Source of the DNA: Pseudomonadota bacterium
GTDB lineage: Bacteria; Pseudomonadota; Alphaproteobacteria; Rickettsiales; UBA1997
Direction of reading: 5' to 3'
Length of the DNA stretch: 6,058 nt
Assembly (NCBI GenBank): GCA_009921385.1
Contig: RFXY01000067.1
Coordinates: 1 to 6,058, forward strand
Shown here: piece after piece, positions 1 to 5,820 of the stretch
How positions within the stretch are numbered: the stretch's first letter is position 1
Layout: each line of letters starts with the position of its first letter
Position numbers and translations under genes: made by a program
The notes under the pieces: generated by a model
Seen by the model: only the letters and a program-made list of their open reading frames with translations
What the model was told of the DNA's origin: nothing
Databases searched by the model: none

Positions 1-96
1 AATGTAATCATGTCGTTGCATTAGCACGACTGAATGTAATCATGTCGTTGCATTAGCACGACTGAATGTAATCATGTCGTTGCATTAGCACGACTG
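1..96. repeat. Three perfect 32-bp tandem repeats, hairpin-forming
   Basis: Three identical 32-bp units lie head to tail at 1-32, 33-64 and 65-96 with no spacers. A degenerate start of a fourth unit (AATATAAT instead of AATGTAAT) follows at 97. Each unit contains an imperfect inverted repeat: in copy 1, GTCGT (12-16), a bulged T, GC (18-19), loop ATTA (20-23), then GC and ACGAC (24-30). An extra CA/TG pair (9-10 with 31-32) extends it across a second bulged T, giving about nine pairs. The units look more GC-rich than the DNA around them. The array starts at base 1, so the true copy number is unknown. Absence of spacers excludes CRISPR. Function is unknown. Confidence 0.95.
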
Positions 97-156
97 AATA
101 TAATATTTTGTTAGATTTATTAATTTTAAAGTTGAAATGGTATTATTGTTTTTGCC

Positions 157-194
157 ATTGCTTGAAAATTTAGATTGCTTGAAAATTTAGATTG
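157..194. repeat. 17-bp tandem duplication, about 2.2 copies
   Basis: The unit ATTGCTTGAAAATTTAG occurs at 157-173 and again, identically, at 174-190. The first four bases of a third unit follow (191-194). It overlaps the left arm of the hairpin at 184-209. It looks like a slippage or duplication product in intergenic DNA. Confidence 0.9.
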
Positions 195-209
195 ATATTA
201 ATCTAAATT
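184..209 (-). terminator. Possible weak terminator of the hemW operon
   Basis: AATTTAGATT (184-193) and AATCTAAATT (200-209) form a perfect 10-bp stem with a 6-base loop. On the minus strand the second arm ends in, and is followed by, a short T stretch (AAATTTTC). The stem is almost wholly A-T and the T tract is short. It also lies more than 200 bases past the hemW stop, so termination here is only a possibility. Confidence 0.3.
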
Positions 210-424
210 CTAGAGATATTAATAATATATGTAAATATGGGAAATGGTATAACTAACTAAATCTGCTACTGAATATTTCAATCAGTTATAGTTCTACCGT
301 AAGCAACACGATATGCTTAATATGAGGCTAAAAATAGCTAAAATTTCTTCTCAAAACTAGCAAAAAATTAAAATAAGTTTTGGATGCAACAGTGCCACAA
401 TTGTTAAAATATAAATTATTGTGA

Positions 425-1597
425 TTATTCTTTAATTGCTAAACATATTTTAGCGATAATTTCATTGGTAAGTAGTTGATATTTTTCGTTGATTGCTAGG
501 TATTTTTCATTGATAATGATTAATTCTTGTTGTAAAAGTTTTTTTATGGCTGATGTAGAAAAAATTTGCACAAATTGTTTGTTGACAACTTGCTCTAAGC
601 TAGTTTTTTCAACACCGCAAGCAAGTCGAAGACCCATTAATAATAATTCTTCTAATCTTTTTTTGGCGGTTAATTCTTCTGTGGTTTGCCAAGGAATTTG
701 ATTGTTTTGTATGGTTTGAAGCCATTTTTGCGGTTGGCAAAAATTTGCAGTGGCAAAATTTTTGTTGTTTTGACTAAATCGAGAATGGGCTCCTGCTCCG
801 ACACCGATATAGTCTAGTCCTTGCCAATAAGCTAAATTATGTTTGCAATCAAAACCTTTTTTGGCATAATTAGAAATTTCATAAAGATAAAAAGAATGTT
901 GCTGACAAATTTCTTTGGTAATTTGATATAATTCACAAGCCAGCTCTTCGTCTGGTAGAGTAAATTTTTTTTGCTGAAAAAGTTGAAAAAAAGCGGTGCC
1001 TTTTTCTATGGTAAGTTGATACAAAGACAAATGCTTGCTATTAAAACTGAGGGCTAAATTTAGCTCTTCTTGCCACTGTTTACTGGTTTGATTTGGCCTA
1101 GCATAAATTAAATCAAATGAAAAATTATCAAAATATTTTTTTGCTAAATTTATGGCATCGATCGCTTGATTAACACAATGAGTTCTGCCTAAAAAATTAA
1201 GATCAGCTTGATTTAGTGCCTGAATGCCCAAAGAAAGCCTATTAATGCCCAAACCAGCAAGTTGTGAAAATTTTTCTGCTTCAACAGAAGTTGGGTTGGC
1301 TTCTAAGCTTATTTCGCAATCGTTTTTTAATTCCCATAATTCTTTTATTTGTTGTAAAATTCCAGAAATTAAGCCAATTGGCATTAAAGAAGGTGTTCCT
1401 CCGCCAAAAAAAATAGAAGAAATTTTTTTGGTTTTATTGATTTTTTGAGCAAAAAGTTTTAATTCATCTTGATAGGCCTTTAAAAATGCTTGATGATCGA
1501 TGCTGTTAGAAACATGAGAATTAAAATCGCAATAAGGGCATTTGCTTTGACAAAAGGGATAATGAATATAAATTGCCAAATCTTGTTGATTTATCAT
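425..1597 (-). CDS. hemW: HemW-like radical SAM protein (haem chaperone, formerly 'HemN-like')
   Basis: 390 residues, full length for the family. The radical-SAM cluster motif CxxxCxxC is at C16, C20 and C23, followed by the D-F-N-S-H typical of HemW. GGGTPS (65-70) is the SAM-binding glycine motif, and EANP is at 99-102. The family blocks HNLAYW (253-258) and YIGVGAGAHS (263-272) are present. The C-terminal third resembles the HemN_C winged-helix region. HemW proteins bind haem and a 4Fe-4S cluster and are thought to deliver haem to acceptor proteins. They are distinct from the coproporphyrinogen dehydrogenase HemN, although often annotated as such. The ATG overlaps the stop of the upstream HIT gene as ATGA (1594-1597), which suggests translational coupling. 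Ends in TAA. An AGGTG lies 13 bases before the start, rather far for a Shine-Dalgarno site. Confidence 0.93.
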   Translation of the reverse strand: MINQQDLAIYIHYPFCQSKCPYCDFNSHVSNSIDHQAFLKAYQDELKLFAQKINKTKKISSIFFGGGTPSLMPIGLISGILQQIKELWELKNDCEISLEANPTSVEAEKFSQLAGLGINRLSLGIQALNQADLNFLGRTHCVNQAIDAINLAKKYFDNFSFDLIYARPNQTSKQWQEELNLALSFNSKHLSLYQLTIEKGTAFFQLFQQKKFTLPDEELACELYQITKEICQQHSFYLYEISNYAKKGFDCKHNLAYWQGLDYIGVGAGAHSRFSQNNKNFATANFCQPQKWLQTIQNNQIPWQTTEELTAKKRLEELLLMGLRLACGVEKTSLEQVVNKQFVQIFSTSAIKKLLQQELIIINEKYLAINEKYQLLTNEIIAKICLAIKE

Positions 1598-1950
1598 ATG
1601 CCAATTAAGGCACCTAATTTTTCACCTCCTAAAATATGCATATGAAAATGCTCCACGGTTTGCAAAGCATCGCTACCATTGTTGGTGATTAAACGAAAAC
1701 CTTTTGGGCATTGTTGATTGGCTATTTCTGCGACTTTTTGCAGAAAATAAGCAATTTCTTGTGAAGTTGCTTGATTAATAAAGTGAGTATAATTGCAATA
1801 TGCTTGCTTCGGAATAACTAAAATATGTATGGGAGCTTCTGGTTTTATATCGTAAAAAGCCAAGATATGATTATCTTCGTAGACTTTTTTTGCTGGTATT
1901 TCTTGTCTAAGTATTTTGGCAAAAATATTATTAGAATTATAATTAAACAT
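1594..1950 (-). CDS. hinT: HIT-family hydrolase, HinT-like purine nucleoside phosphoramidase
   Basis: 118 residues, the usual HinT length. The histidine triad HxHxH is at H101, H103 and H105, within HFHMHILGG; by family analogy the middle histidine (H103) is the nucleophile. Other conserved pieces are IFAKILRQEIPA (9-20), the D34-K36-P37 segment, H42 in the APIHILVIPK strand, and NNGSD at 90-94. Members hydrolyse adenosine or guanosine phosphoramidates and acyl-nucleotides in the cytoplasm as dimers. The physiological substrate is unsettled. It starts at ATG 1950, ten bases after the mutM stop, without a visible Shine-Dalgarno site, and ends with TGA overlapping the hemW start. The use of TGA as a stop argues for the standard code. 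The assignment is sound at family level; the hinT symbol is by resemblance to the bacterial PKCI-like branch. Confidence 0.9.
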   Translation of the reverse strand: MFNYNSNNIFAKILRQEIPAKKVYEDNHILAFYDIKPEAPIHILVIPKQAYCNYTHFINQATSQEIAYFLQKVAEIANQQCPKGFRLITNNGSDALQTVEHFHMHILGGEKLGALIGI

Positions 1951-1960
1951 AAAAAATTAT

Positions 1961-2776
1961 TTATTTTTGACATTGTAAGCAAAAATAACTAGATCTGCCC
2001 GATTGTGTTATTTTTTGAATTTTATCTTGACAAATTTGGCAGTGTTTTTTTGCATATACCAAATGTTGTTGTTGAAAATTTCCTAAATTACCATCGACAT
2101 TACGATAGTTATTGATAGATGAGCCTTTATTAATTATGGCTGTTTGCAGAATTTTTTTACTATTTGCAACTAAAATAGCAATTTGATGAGAATCTAATGT
2201 TTTAGTAATAGTTGTTGGCAGAATTTTACTGACAAATAAGATTTCATTAGCATAAATATTGCCAATGCCAACGACAATTTTATTGTCCATCAAGCTGGCT
2301 TTGATGTTGAGATTTTTGTTTTGTAATGCTTGCAATAAATATTGAGCATTAAAATCGTTGCTTAAAGGTTCTGGACCAAGATTTTTTAAAAATTTATGGT
2401 TTGTTAAATTTTGTTGAGAAAATAAATCAATAAAACCAAATCTTCTAATATCGCTAAATTCTAGCCAAAATTCTTGTTGTTCTTTTTTTAGTAAGCAAGC
2501 AAAATGTAGGTGTTTATGATGATGAAATTGTTGTTTTGTGCATAAATTACCAGTCATACCCAAATGAATTAAAAGTAAATAGTTATTACTTAAATAAATC
2601 AATAAATATCTGGCTCTTCTTGTGATTTTAATAATTTTTTCATTTTCTAGCTGTTGCAAAGGCAAAGTAGAAGAATAGCGAAGCTTGTAATCAGAGGTAA
2701 AAACTTGGGTTATTTCTGCAGAAACAATATGTTGAAGACCTATGTTAATGTTTTCTACTTCTGGCAGTTCTGGCAT
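1961..2776 (-). CDS. mutM: Formamidopyrimidine-DNA glycosylase (Fpg/MutM)
   Basis: 271 residues, full length. It removes 8-oxoguanine and formamidopyrimidines from DNA and nicks the abasic site. The N-terminus MPELPEVE supplies the Schiff-base proline P2 and E3. M74 lies in HLGMTG, RRFG at 111-114, LGPEPL at 133-138, MDNKIVVGIGNIYANE at 163-178 with N173, and a C-terminal zinc finger has C246, C249, C266 and C269. R261 matches the arginine of the zinc-finger loop. One oddity: the E. coli RRAK motif containing catalytic K57 reads RRAR here (R56, codon AGA). The start must be ATG 2776 because P2 has to follow the initiator methionine. The next gene (HIT) starts 10 bases after its stop, so the two are probably co-transcribed. 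No clear Shine-Dalgarno site is seen. Confidence 0.95.
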   Translation of the reverse strand: MPELPEVENINIGLQHIVSAEITQVFTSDYKLRYSSTLPLQQLENEKIIKITRRARYLLIYLSNNYLLLIHLGMTGNLCTKQQFHHHKHLHFACLLKKEQQEFWLEFSDIRRFGFIDLFSQQNLTNHKFLKNLGPEPLSNDFNAQYLLQALQNKNLNIKASLMDNKIVVGIGNIYANEILFVSKILPTTITKTLDSHQIAILVANSKKILQTAIINKGSSINNYRNVDGNLGNFQQQHLVYAKKHCQICQDKIQKITQSGRSSYFCLQCQK

Positions 2777-2848
2777 TTTTTGATGAGATTTTTTGATTCT
2801 AAAAAATTTTGGAGAACTAAATGATGTTAAGTGATGGCGATATTATAA

Positions 2849-3133
2849 TTACCAAGAAGAAGCTTTGTCGTTTGGTGATTTTACCCATTTATAACAACCT
2901 CCCCCAGAAAAACCCTTGCCACCATTGCAATTATCGAGATTAATACATTGTTTTTTCGATAATTCCTCATCATAAATGACATCTGTAATAACCCACTAAA
3001 ATTTACCAGACATATTTTTCATCCAATAGCGGTTATATTCTTTTTCAAGACTATAACCGCTATTGAAAGATAATATAATTAAAAAAAAAACAGTAAATTG
3101 TATTTTTTTACTTGCTTTATCTAGAAAAAACAT
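2849..3133 (-). pseudogene. Small exported Gly/Cys-rich protein gene with an in-frame amber codon
   Basis: Not recognised with confidence. The frame opens with ATG at 3133, four bases after the pnp stop. It encodes a signal-peptide-like N-terminus: basic K6, K9, K10, a hydrophobic core at about 13-21, and a plausible cleavage near S28. TAG interrupts at 2996-2998 (codon 46). The same frame then runs 48 more codons to TAA at 2849-2851, with C63, C69, C80 and a glycine-rich segment GGKGFSGGGCYKW (71-83). No ATG, GTG or TTG lies in frame just after the TAG, so the second half has no obvious start of its own. Its composition (Gly, Cys, Trp) is unlike random AT-rich DNA. The simplest reading is one 93-residue periplasmic or surface protein broken by a recent nonsense mutation. 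Readthrough or a sequencing error are alternatives. Confidence 0.6.
3024..3065. repeat. Perfect 14-bp inverted repeat inside the small exported-protein gene
   Basis: CAATAGCGGTTATA (3024-3037) and TATAACCGCTATTG (3052-3065) are exact reverse complements separated by 14 bases. RNA from either strand would form a strong hairpin. No T-run follows on either strand, so it is not a standard intrinsic terminator. It lies about 70 to 115 bases after the pnp stop and codes for the region around the predicted signal-peptide cleavage site. It could protect the 3' end of pnp mRNA, be a processing site, or be a small palindromic insertion. Confidence 0.85.
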
Positions 3134-3137
3134 TCTA

Positions 3138-5582
3138 CTAGCTAAAAAATCCACCGCCAAAAGGAAATTTTCTTTTTGGTTTTTCTTCTGTTTTATTATC
3201 TCTATTGCCACGATCTTTTCTGCTATCTCTATCGCCAGTATCGCGATCTCTATCAGAGCGATCTCTGCGATCTCCTCTATCAGAGCTTCTACGATCTCCT
3301 CTGTCGGAGCTTCTATTATCTCTATCAGAGCGATCTCTGCGATCTCCTCTATCAGAGCTTCTACGCTCTCCTCTATCAGTAGCATTTCCTGATCTTCTGT
3401 TGTCTCTATCGCCACCATTATTGTCTCTGCTTTTAAAAGACTCTCTTTCGTCAATAATTTGTGGTTTATTAAGTATTTTGTCAGAAATATCTTCACCAGT
3501 TGCTTGATCTACACAGCGATAGCTAAGTTTTGGTCTACCTTTTTTATCAAAACCAATTACTTTTACTTTCACTATATCTCCTTCGTTGATAACATCTTCA
3601 ACAAATTCAATTCTGTGATCGGCAAGTTCTGAAATATGAACAAAACCATCTTTGTTATCAGAGATGCTAATAAAGGCACCAGCATCTATAACTTTTACTA
3701 CTGGACCTTCAAATAAATCGCCAATTTGCGGTTCAAAAGTTATGCTTTCTATCATAGCGGTAGCTTTTTTAATTGATTCGGCACTATTGGCAGAAATTTT
3801 TATTAAACCACTATCTTCAATATCAACTACGGCTCCAGATTTTGCACAAATATCTTTAATTACCGCACCTCTCGCTCCAATTACTTCTCGGATTTTTTCT
3901 TTAGCGATAGTCATAGTGTCAACTCTTGGAATACGATTATTATCTTTTCTTGGAGTAGAAATTACTTGATCCATTTTTTGCAATATATCGAGTTTTCCAA
4001 CACAAGCTTGATTTAAAGCTTTTTGCATTATTTCTATGCTGATGCCAGTAATTTTAATATCCATTTGTAGTGCTGTTATGCCATTGATGGTGCCCGCTAC
4101 TTTAAAATCCATATCGCCTAGATGATCTTCGTCTCCCATAATGTCGGATAAAATTACATAATTTTCTCCTTCTTTAATTAAGCCCATAGCAATACCAGAA
4201 ACCGCAGATTTAATTGGCACTCCAGCATCCATTAAAGCAAGAGAAGTTCCACAAACTGTTGCCATAGAAGACGAACCGTTTGATTCGGTAATTTCAGATA
4301 CAACTCTAGTTGTGTATGAAAAATCTTTTTCAGCAGGATAAACAGGATTTATAGATCTCCAAGCTAATTTGCCATGACCAATTTCTCTTCTTCCTGGAGA
4401 TTTTAATGGACCAACTTCTCCTACAGAATATGGAGGGAAATTATAGTGCAACATAAAAGACTCTTCGCTTAAAGCACTTTCTAAGCCTTCTACTAGTTGC
4501 TTATCTTTATTATCTGCCCCTAAAGTTGCCACCACTAAAGCTTGAGTTTCGCCTCTAGTGAATAAAGCACTACCATGAACTTGTGGTAAAATGCCAGTTT
4601 CAATAGAAATTTGTCTGATTTGATCTGGTTTTCTGCCGTCTATTCTGAGGTTATTTTTTAAAATATCAACTCGAACTATATCTTGTGAAAGTTGCTTGAA
4701 GATTGACTTTAATGATTTTTCATCAATGCCTTTTTCAAGATTAAGAAATTTTTCTTTAACATCTGATTCGATTGATTCAAGATCTTGAGAACGAGCTTGT
4801 TTTTCGAGTTTTTTATAGGCTAAAACTAAACGATTTTCAATAAATTGAGTTATTTCTTGTTTTAATTCTTGATTATTTTTTTGAGTAAGTTTTAATTTTG
4901 GTTCGCCAAATTCTTTTGCTAATTCTTGAATTAGGTCGATAATTGGTGAAAATTGTTGTTGACCAAAGGTGATGGCTTGCAACATTTGTTCTTGGCTTAG
5001 TTCTTTTGCTTCAGATTCGACCATTAAAACAGAATCTTTAGTGCCGGCAACAATTAAATCAAGAGAGCTATTTTTTAATTGAAGATTGCTGGGATTTAGT
5101 GTGAATTCGTTATCAATAAAACCAACTCTACAGCCAGCTATAATGGTTTGAATAGGAGCTTTTGAAATAGCTAGTGCAGCAGAGGAGGCAATTAAAGCAA
5201 CGATATCTGGGTTGCATTCTGGATCGTAAGAAAGAACGGTACAAACAACATTTACTTCATTGTAAAAGCCGTTTGGAAATATTGGTCTAATTGGTCGATC
5301 GATTAGTCTTGAAACTAATGTTGCGACATCAGAAGGTTTGCCTTCTCTTTTAAAAAAGCCACCAGGTATTTTTCCAGCAGCATAAGATTTTTCGAGATAA
5401 TTAACTGTAAGAGGGAAAAAATCAATGCCTTCTGATGGTTTATTAGCAATTGTTACAGCACATAAAACGGTGGTGTTACCATATTTTGCAACAACAGAAC
5501 TAGCCTGTCTCGCAATTTTACCTGTTTCTAATGAAAAACTTTTACCATTCCACATTATTTCTTTTTTTACAACATTAAACAT
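3138..5582 (-). CDS. pnp: Polyribonucleotide nucleotidyltransferase (PNPase) with a long Arg/Asp-rich tail
   Basis: 814 residues, longer than the roughly 700-750 usual for PNPase. It degrades RNA 3' to 5' by phosphorolysis and normally forms a trimer. Visible parts: first RNase PH domain (about 12-145) with FFKREG and SRLIDRPIRP; a helical linker (about 240-310); second RNase PH domain (about 312-545) with FTRGETQA, GRREIGHGKLAWR and the GDEDHLGDMD block holding the expected metal-binding D486 and D492; a KH domain (about 555-615) with GARG at 569-572; and an S1 domain (about 620-690). Residues 715-800 are almost all R, D, S, G and N, with repeated SSDRGDRR units, ending in a basic/aromatic KPKRKFPFGGGFFS. 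The extension is the oddity; it is probably disordered and RNA-binding (inference). ATG 5582 fits the family N-terminus. There is no obvious Shine-Dalgarno site. It lies after rpsO, as in many bacteria. Confidence 0.97.
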   Translation of the reverse strand: MFNVVKKEIMWNGKSFSLETGKIARQASSVVAKYGNTTVLCAVTIANKPSEGIDFFPLTVNYLEKSYAAGKIPGGFFKREGKPSDVATLVSRLIDRPIRPIFPNGFYNEVNVVCTVLSYDPECNPDIVALIASSAALAISKAPIQTIIAGCRVGFIDNEFTLNPSNLQLKNSSLDLIVAGTKDSVLMVESEAKELSQEQMLQAITFGQQQFSPIIDLIQELAKEFGEPKLKLTQKNNQELKQEITQFIENRLVLAYKKLEKQARSQDLESIESDVKEKFLNLEKGIDEKSLKSIFKQLSQDIVRVDILKNNLRIDGRKPDQIRQISIETGILPQVHGSALFTRGETQALVVATLGADNKDKQLVEGLESALSEESFMLHYNFPPYSVGEVGPLKSPGRREIGHGKLAWRSINPVYPAEKDFSYTTRVVSEITESNGSSSMATVCGTSLALMDAGVPIKSAVSGIAMGLIKEGENYVILSDIMGDEDHLGDMDFKVAGTINGITALQMDIKITGISIEIMQKALNQACVGKLDILQKMDQVISTPRKDNNRIPRVDTMTIAKEKIREVIGARGAVIKDICAKSGAVVDIEDSGLIKISANSAESIKKATAMIESITFEPQIGDLFEGPVVKVIDAGAFISISDNKDGFVHISELADHRIEFVEDVINEGDIVKVKVIGFDKKGRPKLSYRCVDQATGEDISDKILNKPQIIDERESFKSRDNNGGDRDNRRSGNATDRGERRSSDRGDRRDRSDRDNRSSDRGDRRSSDRGDRRDRSDRDRDTGDRDSRKDRGNRDNKTEEKPKRKFPFGGGFFS
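3246..3365 (-). repeat. 72-bp-period direct repeat in the pnp 3' end
   Basis: The bases 3246-3293 recur without change at 3318-3365 (48 bp identical, period 72 bp, i.e. 24 codons). They encode the recurring SSDRGDRRDRSDRD-type segments of the PNPase tail (SSDRGDR at 742-748, 758-764 and 766-772). The period is a multiple of three, so copy changes would keep the frame. The near-identity at DNA level suggests recent duplication. Confidence 0.9.
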
Positions 5583-5615
5583 ATTTTATTATTATTTTTT
5601 TAAATTATTTTATAA

Positions 5616-5656
5616 GGTTTCTAGCACTATAATATAGAACAGAAATTGTAGAAACC
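5616..5656 (-). promoter_or_regulatory. Inverted repeat in the pnp leader, possible autoregulatory hairpin
   Basis: GGTTTCTA (5616-5623) and TAGAAACC (5649-5656) form a perfect 8-bp inverted repeat around a 25-base loop. The loop itself contains a small CTAT/ATAG repeat (5627-5630 and 5634-5637). It ends 34 bases before the pnp start. In E. coli a leader hairpin cut by RNase III is the target for PNPase autoregulation. A similar role here is only an inference from position. Confidence 0.4.
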
Positions 5657-5671
5657 GCAACTTTATTTCAA
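5645..5671 (-). promoter_or_regulatory. Candidate promoter for pnp (TTGAAA-15-TACAAT)
   Basis: On the minus strand TTGAAA (5671-5666) and TACAAT (5650-5645) match the sigma-70 boxes at five of six bases each. The 15-base spacer is shorter than ideal. A pnp promoter is expected because a terminator follows rpsO. In such AT-rich DNA, matches of this quality arise by chance. Confidence 0.3.
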
Positions 5672-5708
5672 CCAAAACAAATGTTATTTTTGTTGAAAGA
5701 GTTTTTTT
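5666..5708 (+). terminator. Terminator-like hairpin on the plus strand in the rpsO-pnp gap
   Basis: TTTCAAC (5666-5672) pairs with GTTGAAA (5692-5698). Four more A-T pairs follow past one mismatch, leaving a 9-base loop. Seven T (5702-5708) follow on the plus strand after GAG. The shape is that of an intrinsic terminator pointing rightwards, yet no plus-strand gene precedes it. It may block antisense transcription or be a chance structure; it also overlaps the candidate pnp -35 box. Confidence 0.35.
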
Positions 5709-5768
5709 GGACAGCATTTGTAATTTAAAATAAAATTTAGATAAAGGTTGCTAAAATTATTTTAAATT

Positions 5769-5809
5769 AAAAAATGGTTTATACTAAACAAGCCTGTTAT
5801 TAGTATAAA
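5769..5809 (-). terminator. Intrinsic terminator or attenuator after rpsO
   Basis: Twelve bases past the rpsO stop, the minus strand reads TTTATACTA ... TAGTATAAA, a perfect 9-bp outer stem (5778-5786 with 5801-5809). An inner AACA/TGTT pairing closes a GGCT loop. After ACC-A comes a run of six T (5774-5769). This is a good intrinsic terminator despite the A-T-rich stem. It would end or attenuate the rpsO transcript before pnp. Confidence 0.75.
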
Positions 5810-5820
5810 AATTATCAAAA

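Larger units (their letters stand above)
97..424. other. Gene-free AT-rich intergenic region downstream of hemW
   Basis: I find no credible open reading frame, tRNA or rRNA here on either strand. The stretch is very AT-rich. It holds a 17-bp tandem duplication (157-194), a 10-bp stem hairpin (184-209) and a few weaker inverted repeats, such as TATAACT at 248-254 with AGTTATA at 284-290, and CAAAACT with AGTTTTG around 352-381. None of the weaker repeats is followed by a convincing T-run on the minus strand. It is probably the 3' untranslated and intergenic region after the hemW operon. Confidence 0.6.

Noticed and set aside
1..96. CRISPR array
   Set aside because: The repeats are directly adjacent with no spacers and there are no cas genes.
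240..330. Possible tRNA or small structured RNA in the intergenic region
   Set aside because: Some short complementary arms exist, but there is no cloverleaf, no GGTTCGAATCC-like T-loop and no other recognisable RNA signature.
341..424. Terminator immediately after hemW
   Set aside because: CACAAT/ATTGTG and CAAAACT/AGTTTTG can pair, but loops are long and no T-run follows the stems on the minus strand.
489..1448. Plus-strand open frames opposite hemW
   Set aside because: They lie wholly within a well-supported hemW reading frame and have no recognisable domains.
2996..3496. Minus-strand frame of 166 codons ending at the TAG, overlapping the 3' end of pnp
   Set aside because: The part inside pnp is a low-complexity Ile/Glu/Ala shadow of the repeat-coding DNA. 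Only the last 45 codons from ATG 3133 look like a real gene start.
3063..3507. Several plus-strand open frames opposite the pnp 3' end
   Set aside because: They are Ser/Leu/Arg- or Ile/Ser-rich mirror translations of the R/D-coding repeat, with no family resemblance.
3652..3969. Plus-strand open frame of 105 codons opposite the pnp KH/S1 region
   Set aside because: It is antisense to highly conserved PNPase sequence and has no domain signal.
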